Below are positions 34,998 to 45,387 of a stretch of DNA of 64,000 nucleotides, piece after piece; positions within the stretch are counted from its first letter, which is position 1; each line of letters starts with the position of its first letter. Origin of the DNA: Tachypleus tridentatus (Eukaryota > Arthropoda > Merostomata > Xiphosura > Limulidae); the NCBI RefSeq assembly GCF_004210375.1, contig NC_134834.1:147097009-147161008 (forward strand), written 5' to 3'. Position numbers and translations under genes: made by a program. Below the pieces are notes generated by a model. The model saw nothing but the letters and a program-made list of their open reading frames with translations, had not been told where the DNA came from and did not search any database.

Positions 34998-35250
34998 ACA
35001 AATAAAAGCAGTAGACTGTCCTTACATGTCCACCCCAAAGAAAATTTTAATCTTAAACCCACCCTCCATTTTTTCAGAAAGTCTTCCATTTTCCACTTAA
35101 ACTCCTGTAAAGTGCTGGCTTCCACTACTCCTGAAAATAACTCATTCCGTGAGTCAATCACACTTCTAGAAATATAAATGTCTTGAGTGGAGCCCAGTCT
35201 ATCTTTCCTAAATCTTACACTTGTGTCTTCTCATCCCTGTACTTATATTT
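34998..35250 (-). repeat. LINE 3' fragment (CR1/L2-like)
   Basis: Minus translation VIDSRNELFSGVVEASTLQE followed by FKWKMEDFLKKW matches the (N)xWNxLP-x-VVEA-S-xx-FK region near the end of CR1/L2-type ORF2. It is related in sequence to fragments at 49.75-50.1 and 57.9-58.3 kb. Confidence 0.6.
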
Positions 35251-35837
35251 AAAAAAATTAAAATGACTTTTTAAACTCTTATTCACACTTTAACCAGAAA
35301 TACTTTAAAATGTTTATTTTATTTATCATTAAGCACACTTTTCTTTCTTCTTAACCCTAAATTTTGATCATGAAAGAACTATATTTAATCCTTCATAAAT
35401 CACCATACTCTATAAGCCTTCAAATTATAGTTCATTTTTTATGTTGTAAAAATCACGGAGTGAAGCCATAGGGGACCACATTATGTCAATAATGCTACAC
35501 CTGCCATACCAAGTGCTGATATATCCTTTTGCCCAGCACCATACAAATCAGAATGTGTTATCTTCATTCATTAATGTTAGTCCTTCTGAATTTAATTTCA
35601 AAAAACATTTTTCAAAAATTCTGCTGTATTTCTAACCTCAATATTTTTCTAATTTCCATCTCCTGAAAAAGATGATTTTGATAACTTTATTTAACAGCTG
35701 CATTTTAACTTTTAAGTAAAATAAGTTGCATAAATGTTTGCATTTCAATGCCAAAATAAAATGAGTTCATCATTGTTTTACTTCTATACAATTCTTATTA
35801 AACTACTAATACTAGTTTATGGAATTTCCCCCACAAC

Positions 35838-36003
35838 TACTTGAGGGCTATCTGCAGTAGCCATTCCTCATTTCTGAGGTAAAGGGAAGACAATTAATCA
35901 ATAGCCCTCTCTTCCAGCTCTTATCAAGCCAAACAATAAGATTTCATCATCTCAACTGTAATGTCCCAAAGTAATAGGGTGCAAACCCCAGAATTCCACA
36001 TTG
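35838..36003 (-). repeat. SINE-1, strongly diverged
   Basis: TTGAGGGCTATCTGCAGTAG, CCATTCCTCATTTC, AAGCCAAACAATAAGATTTC follow the order of the SINE-1 body; the head is barely recognisable (GGGTGCAAACCCC). Confidence 0.6.
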
Positions 36004-36241
36004 ATAAAACTACTATAATAAAATAAAATGTTAGACTCAATCAATCAGTCCATTAGAGAAGTAATATGGGCTGAAATTCCAAATTTACAAAATTCATCTA
36101 CATAAAATGTGGCAAGCATATAACAACATGTACAAGTTTTTTGTTGTTATTTTTTGTACACATAACCCAGTATGTTACAAAATTATTTGTGCTCAAAATG
36201 TATCAATGAATTGCTGACATCTGTCTGATTCACACACAGGT

Positions 36242-36439
36242 GGTCATTCCATGCCAACTCACCCACCAAAAAGAACTTTTCTCAGTTCATGTCATAGATT
36301 TTCTTGAAATAAAATCAAGCAAAAACTTCATTTTTAATTTATTCAGCCATGCAGTTCAGCTTTAGGTTTAAAAAAATTGTTTTCAAGGAAATCTAAGATA
36401 TGAACTGGGAAGCCCTAGGTGAGTTGGCATGGAATGACC
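36242..36439. mobile_element. 198-bp inverted-repeat element (MITE)
   Basis: Begins GGTCATTCCATGCCAACTCA and ends with its exact complement at 36420-36439; the inverted repeat extends a few more bases inward with one mismatch. The AT-rich centre has no coding capacity. A target duplication is not obvious (CACAG occurs near both borders). Superfamily unassigned. Confidence 0.85.
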
Positions 36440-37359
36440 CACAGAGAAGTTGTAGTGCTAAATTAGAAATGTAGAGTAAAACAAATAATTAATAACTCAA
36501 ACAACCTATACTTAATGGAATGCTTAATGATACTTTCTGAAAACTTAAAAGGTTGTATGTAGCATACACATAAATTAACTTGCTTTCTCTGGCGCTGAAG
36601 TTTACAAATTACACTTTAATTTTAAGTTTTAAAATTCAACTATACATATATATATATACACACACAATATATTATATATTTTTAAACCAAATAACTTTAA
36701 GTTTGACTGCATATTTATAATAATGTTCGACGAATGAAATATTTAATTAGAAGCATCTTGCATCTATCCACATAATTACAAAATCAACACGAAGCTCAGT
36801 AACTTGAAAGAATTCAAAGACGTACCAATAATATTGGTAGTAACTAAATCCAGTTACTCACTGAATTAGGCCTATTTCTATTAGTATTATCAACTCAAGG
36901 TAGCAGGGAACTTGAAACAATTGTAACTTTGATAACGAAAATAAATGTTTACTAATTTTGTTTCAAGATCATTTCTATAAAAAACTGTTATGATGTCATA
37001 ATAGCTTTAATTCAAAACAGCTAAAATTCTTATTTGAATGTCCTGCAATTAAATGTTTGGTATAACCAAACGATCGAAAATTATAGATTTCATATAAAAA
37101 GCTCTTTCCCACAACCTGAGAAAAACGTATTTACAAAAAAAGAAAGAAAAAAGTGTAATAATGTAAAAACAATCCTAGCGTTTACAATAAAAATAACATC
37201 CTGTTGTTTTTACTTTTAAGACAAACTAAGCGGGAAATTATTTTTAATTTGCTAACAGATTTTATAATATTAAACAAGCAGTATTAAAATTGTATCTGTA
37301 ATTTTTTTAAACTGGTAAAATCTTTTGCAAACAAAACCTTAATATTAGAATGTTTCTTT

Positions 37360-37570
37360 CTTGAATTTCGTGCAAAGCTAAACGAGGGCCATCTGCATTA
37401 GCCGTTTATAATTTAGCAGTGTAAGACTAGAAAGAAGGCAGCTAGTCATCAACACCCATCGCCAACTCTTGGGCTACTTTTTTTACCAACGAATAGTGGG
37501 ATTGACCGTAACATAATAACACCCCCACGGATGAAAGAGCGAGTATGTTTGGTGTGACAGGGATTTCAAG
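37360..37570 (-). repeat. SINE-1, head truncated
   Basis: TTGAATTTCGTGCAAAGCTA, AAGGCAGCTAGTCATCAACA, AACGAATAGTGGGATTGACC and AAAGAGCGAGTATGTTTGGT. Ends shortly before the B box (CAGGGATTTCAAG). Confidence 0.83.
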
Positions 37571-37694
37571 TAACGCGTTAGGCTTTTGTGTTTAACATTT
37601 GGTAACAAAATTAGGTTGCTAGACTATTTGAGTTTACACTACTTAAATAATTTTTTTTCCACTGCTGACAGCACACGAAGTGCTAGACTATATC

Positions 37695-37856
37695 AGTATA
37701 CTAAAGTAGGGTCTTAGCATGGCCTTTTTGTTAACCTGAAGATGACCTAAAAAAGTCGAAACGTTATTCTCTGCTTTATTAATAAAAGTGTTAATACCCA
37801 TACCAGCTGTCCTGAGATATATACTTTTACTTCAAGTGGGTTTCTCGTCATCACGA
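37695..37856 (+). repeat. Penelope-end-like repeat (third copy of the inverted module)
   Basis: Plus arm: CCTGAAGATGACCTAAAAAA, GTCGAAACGTTATTCTCTGC, AATAAAAGTGTTAATACCCA, TACTTTTACTTCAAGTGGGT, TTCTCGTCATCACGAATT. The preceding 40 bases (ACTAAAGTAGGGTCTTAGCA) look like an eroded minus arm. It is the uninterrupted reference for the copies at 26.6 and 33.5 kb. Confidence 0.75.
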
Positions 37857-38127
37857 ATTCGCATGGCCATGATTAGGACATTCAACTCGAAACCTCAGAG
37901 TCACCGATTTGACTCCCAGACATATCAAACATGCTCGCCTTTTAAACCGTGGGTAAGTTATAATGTCATAGTCAATTCCATTATTCGCTGGTAAAATAGT
38001 AGTCCACGAGTTGGCGGTGGGTGATGCTATTCATCTTTCTGTTTTCCTTTTAGTCTTTCACTGTTAAAATTAGAAACGGCTAACGTAGATAGCACTCGTG
38101 TAGCTTTGCGCAAATTTCAAAACAAAC
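37857..38127 (+). repeat. SINE-1, full length
   Basis: Head (GCATGGCCATGATTAGG, B box CCGATTTGACTCC), body CAAACATGCTCGCC, CACGAGTTGGCGGTGGGTGA, and tail TTGCGCAAATTTCAAAACAA. It is inserted at the end of the Penelope-like repeat. Confidence 0.85.
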
Positions 38128-38278
38128 CATCATGGATAACTTGATTTCAGCATTTGATTGTCAAAACACACAAACACCTGTTTTGTACAAAAGGGTGTTG
38201 TTTTGGTATAACCATTTTCGAAATAGATAAACGCTTGGTTCACATAATTTATTTAGTGTGCAGTCATTTCTCGTCACA

Positions 38279-39027
38279 TGCAAAAAGTTATAAGGTACCA
38301 AATTGTTCATCTGTTGGAAACAGTACGAAGTAAATGGACAATGCCAAGAGAGTAGGGTACCCTCAGCGTGATCTACCCAGAATCTTGAAATGTCACCGAA
38401 CTACACATAATGTTGTTTCATGAAAGTCTACTGGTAGACTGCCATCTACTGCCAGAGATGACAGTGTTTTGATTAGGTTAACACTTCAATGTCGAAAGAA
38501 GTCTTGTAAAACCTTACGACAGGAATACTATGAACTCATTGTTTCTATGCTAGCCAGAAGAACTATAAATAGGATACTGATCAAACACAGTTATTTTGCA
38601 AGAAGGGTGGTCTGTAAACCGTTATTAACCACAGTACATAATGGTGACCATGTCACTTGTGCAAGATAGCATGGCAATTTACAGTTAGGAATCTTGCGGC
38701 GTGTTATCGATTAAGATCAGTCCTGTTTTGGGCTTGTTAAAGGTAATGGTAGGATTCTGTTCATTGTTTAGCCAGAGAACAGATGAGGAGAGACTTTCTT
38801 ACCCATAGATAATACACAAGAGGTGTTGCAGTACATGTTTTATCAAGGTAGAAAAACTGGTCTTCATATCCTACAGAAAAACGTCAAGACAACAATTCCA
38901 CTGTCTACACTACACGTATTGTACAGGATTAACTCGATCAAGAGGACGCTACAATACTGCCATGGCCAACAAAGTTTCCATATTGTAACTCCATTGAAAA
39001 CTGTTTGGCAGAACTGAGCCACAAAAT
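38279..39027 (+). pseudogene. Tc1/mariner transposase, 5' part, interrupted
   Basis: Traces in order: MQKVIRYQIVHLLE (helix-turn-helix start); DDRVLIRL-like after GLPSTARD; SCKTLRQEYYELIVSMLARR followed by TINRILIKHSYFARR; HGNLQLGILRRVI; FIKVEKLVFISYR/YQGRKTGLHILQ; and NSIENCLAELSHKIS (the NPIENVWAELKHRI block with the last acidic region). Many frame changes and stops. The C-terminus resumes at 40844, on the other side of a Penelope-like insertion. Confidence 0.85.
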
Positions 39028-39143
39028 CAGTGATGAAGAGAAAATATTTATGTAAAAACGGCTGGTGTGGGTTGAAAATTTTTTTATGTGGAAGAGCGAA
39101 CAACGTTTTGATCTTGTTCGGTCATCCTCAGGTTCACAAAGAA

Positions 39144-39259
39144 TTGTGTTTGTGTTTTCTTATAGCAAAGTCACATTGGGCTATGTGCTGAGCCCACCGA
39201 GGGGAATCGAACCCATGATTTTAGCATTGTAAGTCCGGAGACATACCGCTGTACTAGCA
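39144..39259 (-). repeat. SINE-2 inserted in the Penelope-like terminus
   Basis: GCAAAGTCACATTGGGCTAT, GAGGGGAATCGAACCCATGA, TTTAGCATTGTAAGTCCGGA, GACATACCGCTGTACTAGCA. Flanked by AAAGAA at 39138-39143 and 39260-39265. Minus-strand B box GGGTTCGATTCCC is perfect. Confidence 0.88.
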
Positions 39260-39369
39260 AAAGAAGAAAGAGGTAACTGACCGATAGTTGAACACATGTT
39301 TCAAGGAGGTTGTGTAATTGAGTATAGGAATGTAGAGGTCGTGCTTAAATGTTTGATTATATTATATTA

Positions 39370-40530
39370 TTAATATAGGTATAAAGGTGTTCCACTGTAT
39401 TGGTTTATTTTGGGGTTGAGTTGTTGTATAAGTAAGGCTTCTTTAATTTTGCGTTTGTTTATATTTGTTTCTTTATTTAGTATTTGGGTGTTTTCTATGA
39501 TTATGTTGCGGTTATTTGATTTGCAGTGTTCGAAAACGTGTGAAGGTGACTTTTTGTGTTCTTGAAATCTGATCTCCATTTTTCTACTTGTTTCTCCAAT
39601 GTAGAAGTTGTAGCAGTTATCACAATGTATTTTATAAATAATGTTAGTGTGATGTTTGTCTGTGTAGTTTTTACATAGTATAGATTTTAGTTTTGTGTCT
39701 GGTTTTTGAATAAATTTAGTATTAACTGGAATGTCATATTTTGTTACTAGTTTTTGCCAAATGTTGGTTATTTTTGTGCTGATGTCGGGAATACATGGTA
39801 TGCAGCAGTGTATGGTTTCATGATTTTTAATTCGTGGGATATATTTACTTTTGTTAGTTGATTTTGTTTTAGGTGTGTACGTATAATGTTTTCTACGGTT
39901 TGTGGAGGAAACTTATTGATGTTGATGAAATATTGTTTTATTTTGTCTAATTCGTCGTTAATTTTATCTGGTGAGCATAGTTTTATGGCTGTGTTTATTT
40001 GGTTTCTTAGTATGTTGAGTATCGTCCGGTATGAGTGATTTTTCTGTGGATTTCTGTTTTAAATTGTGTATCGGTTCTTGTAATTTTGAGGTTAAGAAAT
40101 GAATTTGATTGCTTTCTTCCTGTTCACATTTGAAGATAATGTTGGGATGTGTAGAGTTAATGTGATTGAAAAAATTAACTATGTGTTCCGTAGACGTGAA
40201 TCCCACAATCATGCCGTCTACATATCTGTACCAGTATAGTGGTGGATGTAATGCTGTGTTAATTGTTTGTGTTTCAACTTATGTCATGAAAATATTTGCT
40301 AGAACTGGTGATACTGGGTTGCCCATGCTTAAGCCATTTATTTGTATATAGTTGTGGTTGTTGAACATGAAGTTTGTCTTCATCGTGGTGAACTCTATGA
40401 GTGTTGCTAATTGGTTGCTGGGAATGTCTATTGATGAGTTAGGGTCTCTGATATAGAGTTCTAAGGCTATCTTGCAGGCTTCAGCGGTTGGGACTTTTGT
40501 AAAGAGGAATATAACATTAAAACTAGCCAT
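39370..40530 (-). pseudogene. Penelope-type reverse transcriptase with GIY-YIG endonuclease, disabled
   Basis: Plus coordinates run from the C-terminus to the RT core. RT core 40530-40279: YIQINGLSMGNPVSPVLANI followed by FMT. Next frame: WYRYVDGMIVGFTSTEHIVN, in which the RT active site reads YVDG instead of YVDD (GGC at 40215-40213). C-terminal: YKIHCDNCYNFYIGETSRKM then EIRFQEHKKSPSHVFEHC (39640-39520), the Cys-containing GIY-YIG type found in EN+ Penelope elements, ending INQYSGTPLYLY. Frameshifts near 40270 and between 39960 and 39640 and the lost active-site Asp make it inactive. Host effects are not indicated. Confidence 0.88.
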
Positions 40531-40843
40531 TAGGGCTTTATGATTAAGTTGATTAAGATTAGACTTGAAATTAAAAGTCTTTGATGAATGAGCTGGTTGA
40601 TGTTACATATTTGGAGAATGCCCATGCTATGTATTTGCCAAGATTCTAATTAAACGATTCATACGTGGATATGGATATACCTGGTCGTAGTTACACAACC
40701 CCCTTCAAACATGTGGTCAGCTATCGGTTAGTTATCTTTTTCTTTCTTTGTGAACCTGACGATGACCAAAGAAGGTCAAAACGTTGTTCGCTCCTCCAAA
40801 TAAAAAAATTCTCAACCCAAACCAGCCGTTTTTACATATATAT

Positions 40844-41011
40844 GAGCCAGAAAATGACTAACCACAACCCTAAACAAGCTACTGTAACCGAGTTTTATTG
40901 CTTTCTAATGATAAGTTGGAATGAAATTACGATGAATTATGTCAGTAATCTTATCAACAGCATACCATATCGTCTTACTTAGAATGCGAGGAGGACCAAC
41001 CACGTACTGAA
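40844..41011 (+). pseudogene. Tc1/mariner transposase, C-terminal part
   Basis: After the duplicated GAGCCA target the frame reads SQKMTNHNPKQATVTEF, then FLMISWNEITMNYVSNLINS and IPYRLT. This is the usual Tc1 ending (L..EWN.I...Y...LI.SMP.RL..C). A last ARR-TNHVLNV-like trace follows in another frame. Confidence 0.82.
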
Positions 41012-41409
41012 TGTTTAATACAAACTGATATAAGGTTGCAGACGTTGTTTATAATAATGTGATGTTATATTTTGTCATTGGGTAACTTTTATACGATATT
41101 TGAGTCTGATAAAATTTGCTGTTCTAATAAATCGTTCACGATGTTCGTAGAACCTATCTCAGTATTCAAAATACACAATTTTGTATTTAATATATAATAT
41201 TCATTTCTCAGTTTTATAGCGTTAAGTGTTTTCCATTTCCATCTTAATATTAATAATTTGTTACAAACTATGCATATATTTTGTCCTAGAATGCATAATT
41301 TTAGATACATTCAACAAATATACACAATGTGATGATAAAATGCGACAACATGCAAGTAACGTTCCCTAATCACATAAAACTAATGGAAGTAACTTGTAAG
41401 ATTTTAATT

Positions 41410-41545
41410 TACATGGGCTGGGGTGGCCTGCTAGTTATCTTACCCCGAATTGTGAATCCGTAGTTTCTTGGTTCGCGGCTCGTTCTCACAAGATCGCGTT
41501 TCCCACCTTGTGCCCGTAGGTGAGATTTAAAGACAACAATCAAGT
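41410..41545 (+). repeat. Another tRNA-derived SINE type, partial
   Basis: GGGTGGCCTGCTAGTTATCT (A-box-like), GAATTGTGAATCCGTAGTTT, CTTGGTTCGCGGCTCGTTCT (B-box-like), then a short body stub AACAATCAAGTCCCACTCTT that resembles the SINE-1 body. Only this head is present. Confidence 0.5.
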
Positions 41546-41604
41546 CCCACTCTTGAGTTAGACGAAACTTAGAAATGTGTGGTGTTAACTAGATGTCTTC
41601 GCTC

Positions 41605-41882
41605 GGGTTTGGTTTGGTTTGAATTTTGCGCAAAGCTACACGAGGGTTATCTGCGCTAGCTGTCTCTAATTTTGCAGTGTATGACTAGAGGGAAGGCAGC
41701 TAGTCATCACCACTCACCGCCAGCTCTTGGGCTACTCTTTTACCATCGAAGAGTGGGATTGACCGTAACATTATAACGCCTCCACGGCTTAAAGGCCGAG
41801 CATGTTTGGTGAGACGGGGATTCGAACCCGCGACCCTCAGATTACAAGTCGAACGCCTTCACCCACCTGGACATGCCGGGCC
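41605..41882 (-). repeat. SINE-1, full length
   Basis: Complete body and head: GCGCAAAGCTACACGAGGGT, AGGGAAGGCAGCTAGTCATC, GGCCGAGCATGTTTGGTGAG, perfect B box GGGATTCGAACCC, end CCACCTGGACATGCCGGGCC. One of the best preserved copies. Confidence 0.92.
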
Positions 41883-41883
41883 A

Positions 41884-42058
41884 GTATAAATATAAATGTG
41901 TTCCTTTACATTGGTTTAATATTGGTTTTAGTTGCTGTATAAGTACGGCTTCTTTTATTTTGCGTTTGTTTATACTTGTTTCCATACTTAATATCTATGC
42001 GTTTTCTATAGTTATATTGTGTTTATTTGATTTGCAGTGTTCAAAATTTATGCCTTTA
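41884..42058 (-). repeat. Penelope-like element fragment (C-terminal coding end)
   Basis: Closely follows 39370-39540: GTTGCTGTATAAGTACGGCT, TCTTTTATTTTGCGTTTGTT, TTTGATTTGCAGTGTTC. It corresponds to the last ~55 residues of the endonuclease-containing protein of the element at 39-40.8 kb. Confidence 0.8.
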
Positions 42059-42134
42059 AATTAAATGACACGTCAGCTGGTTTAATTTATCTAAGGCAAA
42101 CGTTCCTGTGTTTGATTATGATTATTTTAAGTTC

Positions 42135-42239
42135 GTTGTTTATTGTGAATTTTGCGCAAAGCTACACCAGGGTTATCTCTACTAGCTGTTCGTAATTTAC
42201 CAGTGTAATGTTAGAGGGAAAGCAGCTATTCATCCCCAC
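42135..42239 (-). repeat. SINE-1, left part split by a hAT insertion
   Basis: GTGAATTTTGCGCAAAGCTA, CACCAGGGTTATCTCTACTA, AGAGGGAAAGCAGCTATTCA. It breaks exactly at the hAT end and continues at 45388. Confidence 0.88.
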
Positions 42240-42699
42240 CAGGGGCGTAGATTTTTTTACACCCGATGGAGGGGGATGATTTTTGCAACCACTTAGGTAT
42301 GTGGACTGTTCAATTTGCAAATTGGTAATCTCTGATTACGTGAACCTGAAAGCTGTAAACTTGCAGTCATAGAGTAATCTTGTTGCCACGATACTTCAAG
42401 GTTTTCATGTAGGTTTGTATAAGTGAGGTGTTGTAAACAGTTTTCAAAATGTTAATAGAATAAAGACAAATGTGTCACAAAGTAACTGCCACATGAATTT
42501 ATTCCTGCACACTGCACAATATAAAAGATGACCATTAATACTTGACAAGGTTACTAATAACTTTCATTGCATGAATTACGTTTTCAAATATTAATAAAAT
42601 TAGTAACTACCCTTGATAAGTTTATACCTACTGAAAAACTGTTCATGTTGTTTGATAAAAATAATTAAAATGTCTTTGCGAACTCTTGAAAATTACACA

Positions 42700-43863
42700 T
42701 CAATACAATGTAGCTTCTCTTTTATTTTTGCCTAGCATCCACTGTACGCACCACTCATGTTAGCGGCTCCATCATAAGTTTGTGCTCTTAATCCTGACAG
42801 TGGTAAATTGAGTCTAGTCAGTACATCAAGTATAGTCGAGGATATTGTTTTACCAGTTGTATTGGAAACACTGTATAAACCAAGAAATGTCTCATGGACG
42901 TCAAGGTTCTCACCTACGTATCGTACACATATTGCTTCCTATTCGGCACCTGTAACATCTTGAGTGCCATCAACCATTAATGCAAAGATTTTACTTTGCT
43001 GCACTTCGTGTGCTATGTTCCTCAATATTTGATGGCTGAACATCTCCATTATTTCATTCTGAGCCTGGGGTGACGTGAATGTGGTTTTCTTTGACAAGTA
43101 GGCCGTCATCTCAGGATCTTCCTTTTCCAGGAGCTTCATTAACTGCAGGAAGTTCCCCTCCGTATCAGTATGTCAACGTAATGCTAAACCTTGACGCAGT
43201 AAGAAACGTAAACTTCTGAATATTTTGGCTAGACTTCTTTTGCATTCTTCCTGCTGCTTCTTTTTTTCATCATATAGCTGGACAGTCACTGGAGTTACAT
43301 CAAGTGAACCTTCTGGAGATATAGCGAATCTGTGCTGAGAGGAGGATTGGTGTTTGTTGAATTTCTGTTTTGCTTTTTTCCAGTTGCAAAAAACGGTGGA
43401 TAGAAAGGTATACTCCACTGGCCTCTCCATTTTCCCTGTAAAAAGGCCTCTATTTTCCGCCTTGGCACAATGAAAGCATATAACATTTTGAGTCTGATTG
43501 TCGAAGTGCAGCCATGGGAACTCATCAAACCACTTGCTTTGAAAGTTGATATTTTGCTTTCTGTTGTGGTATTAGTTGTGCGTATGGATGATATAGCTTT
43601 CCACACTGTATCTGTGGAGTGTCAGATTTTTTATTACTGCACAAACTTGTTTCACAACTATCTGGTGGTTCATGATGTGCAATAGTTTCACAAGCATTTT
43701 CAGGCTCGTCCTCTGATGAATATGGTATTTCCTCTGTACGGCAAGCTTCCATTCCTTTGCTTGAGGTTGTTGGAGTATCTGCATCTGCATTGTCACTTGT
43801 AGTACTAGCAACTGGCTTGCAGAACTGTCTAATATCGGAAAGTTTTAGACGCTTGCTTGTCAT
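42700..43863 (-). pseudogene. ZMYM1-like hAT transposase, N-terminal half
   Basis: Starts MTSKRLKLSDIRQFCKPV at 43863. An acidic, Ser/Thr-rich linker is followed by a TTF-type zinc-finger region (WFDEFPWLHF-like trace, CFHCAKAENRGLFTGK-like, then MERPVEYTFLSTVFCNWKKA). A DUF4371 part follows: NEIMEMFSHQILRNIAHEVQ, then FALMVDGTQDVTGAE, RYVGENLDVHETFLGLYSVS and TYDGAANMSGAYSGC. It is broken by several frameshifts and stops. Everything C-terminal of the DGAANMSG block, including the hATC dimerisation domain, is gone. The family's usual length is about 700-800 residues. Confidence 0.82.
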
Positions 43864-44538
43864 AATTGGAATCTGTTTTCCAGATGACTCAACAAGCTAA
43901 ATACAGTCTTTATTGAAAAACTCTAACGTAAAACGAACGAAGATAGAACAGAATGGAAGTAGGACTGAACTGTACAATGTATTTAAGTCGAACGCGCGAA
44001 CCTCACAGCGACTACCGAGTCGACTGACCGCCTGAGCATCGCTGGGACAATAATGTGTGTTAGTTACAACACAAGTAATTGAAAGTTTCTCGAAAAATAC
44101 TTAAATAGTCACAAATATATTATATTCCTGTTAAAGCTCATCAAAAGGCAAACACGTTGTGATATAATGTCTATAAGCACGTCTATTAAATAAAAACACC
44201 TAAGAAAAAACTAGCAATACAATTCGAGTAGAGGCTTCAGGCCGTTGAAATCGCTCCTTTTGTGTTCTGATTATACAAAAAAAATACAATATTTTTACTA
44301 TCTATAATAAGAGAATATATTGTTCTTTTACCATAAAGCACCAGCACTTTATTAGAGAGCGGTGATAATCTGAAATTTCATGGATTAATGAGGCAGGTTT
44401 AATGAGCCCTGTTGTAAAATCGAGGCTCAGACTAAAGGGAGCGGAGGGGGGTGATGTAGGGCGCGTCTGGATCCGAGCGGCCCGAACCTGTTGTTAACTG
44501 TACACTAAACGTACACTAATGTCAGCGACTTCAGCAGC

Positions 44539-44814
44539 GGCCTGGCATGGCCAAGCGCGTAAGGCGTGCGACTCGTAATCCGAGGGTCGCAGGTTTGCGC
44601 CCGCGTCGCGCTAAACATGCTCGCCCTCCCAGCCGTGGGGGTGTATAATGTGACGCTCAATCCCACTATTCGTTAGTAAAAGAGTAGCCCAAGAGTTGGC
44701 GGTGGGTGGTGAGGACTAGCTGCCTTCCCTCTAGTCTTACACTGCTAAATTAGGGACGGCTAGCACAGATAGCTCTCGAGTACTTTGTGCGAAGTTCCAA
44801 AACAACAACAACAA
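44539..44814 (+). repeat. SINE-1 inside the hAT element
   Basis: Full-length: A box TGGCCAAGCGCGTAAGGCG, anticodon-like CTCGTAA, body AAGAGTTGGCGGTGGGTGGT, tail AACAACAACAAC. Flanked by the 13-bp duplication CGACTTCAGCAGC (44526-44538) / CGACTTCGGCAGC (44815-44827). Its B box (AGGTTTGCGCCC) is mutated. Confidence 0.93.
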
Positions 44815-45387
44815 CGACTTCGGCAGCTAAGGAGAGTAAGGCGTTCGACAGTAAAACCGGCTAGACATGCATAAGAATAAATGGCGTAGGAAAACTTCAC
44901 AATATACACATAAGATTGATGCAGCTACAAGCTACATCTGGCCTGCCAGATTTAGATCACAGGAGTTTCGCTTGGGACTAATATTTTCGAATTTCATGCT
45001 CTGTTCAATCTGTTGTGATGAAAATTTTACTTAATCTTACACTACGCACATAGTTAGATTCTGTGATAGTGCTAGCAAGCCTTGCATGTGTACTTAGACC
45101 TACTGACTGATACTTACGAACTATCGCTTAGATCGAAAAGCTTAGAAGCACGCCTATATTAAAGATGTACATTTCGGCTACTGAAAAAAGCCTACATCTT
45201 GGCCTAATTATACAATTCAATTGATAAGAACACGAGAATCACAAAAACAAACATACAATTTGTAGGCCTGTGATGCAATAAAACAATTTAACAGACCAAA
45301 CTGTAGGGGGGATGATTGTATGCACCATAACCCCCACCTAAAATGAAGGTGGGTGAATCCCCCATCCCCACAGAATCTACTCCCCTG

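Larger units (their letters stand above)
34990..36241. other. 5' flank of PEX10
   Basis: Immediately upstream of the PEX10 start lies a LINE remnant (34998-35250), then AT-rich sequence and a diverged SINE-1 (35838-36003). No TATA box or CpG-rich promoter can be assigned with confidence; a non-coding first exon could lie here. Confidence 0.4.
39028..40843 (-). mobile_element. Penelope-like element inserted in Tc1
   Basis: Codes on the minus strand for a Penelope RT and a GIY-YIG endonuclease. Its two ends carry the same terminal sequence in opposite orientations: 39045-39143 plus 39266-39360 (minus) and about 40676-40843 (plus). GAGCCACAAAAT at 39016-39027 and GAGCCAGAAAAT at 40844-40855 flank it as a plausible target duplication. 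Removing the element rejoins the Tc1 transposase. A SINE-2 is inserted at 39144-39259. The N-terminal part of the RT is missing, so the copy is 5'-truncated or internally deleted. Confidence 0.85.
42240..45387 (-). mobile_element. Second hAT element (ZMYM1-like), internally deleted
   Basis: Ends CAGGGGCGTAGATT (42240-42253) and AATCTACTCCCCTG (45374-45387) are inverted with one mismatch. They are flanked by the 8-bp duplication ATCCCCAC (42232-42239) / ATCACCAC (45388-45395). The minus strand holds the N-terminal half of a TTF-finger/DUF4371-type transposase. A SINE-1 sits inside at 44539-44814. The host sequence on both sides is one interrupted SINE-1. Confidence 0.92.

Noticed and set aside
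40665-40982. 105-codon plus frame as one protein
   Set aside because: It joins the Penelope terminal sequence to the Tc1 C-terminus across an insertion boundary; a chance fusion.
41826-41882. tRNA genes in regions with perfect A and B boxes (also 12600, 39200, 44550, 62100)
   Set aside because: Each is the head of a SINE with a shared body and target duplications; the acceptor stems do not pair as in a functional tRNA.
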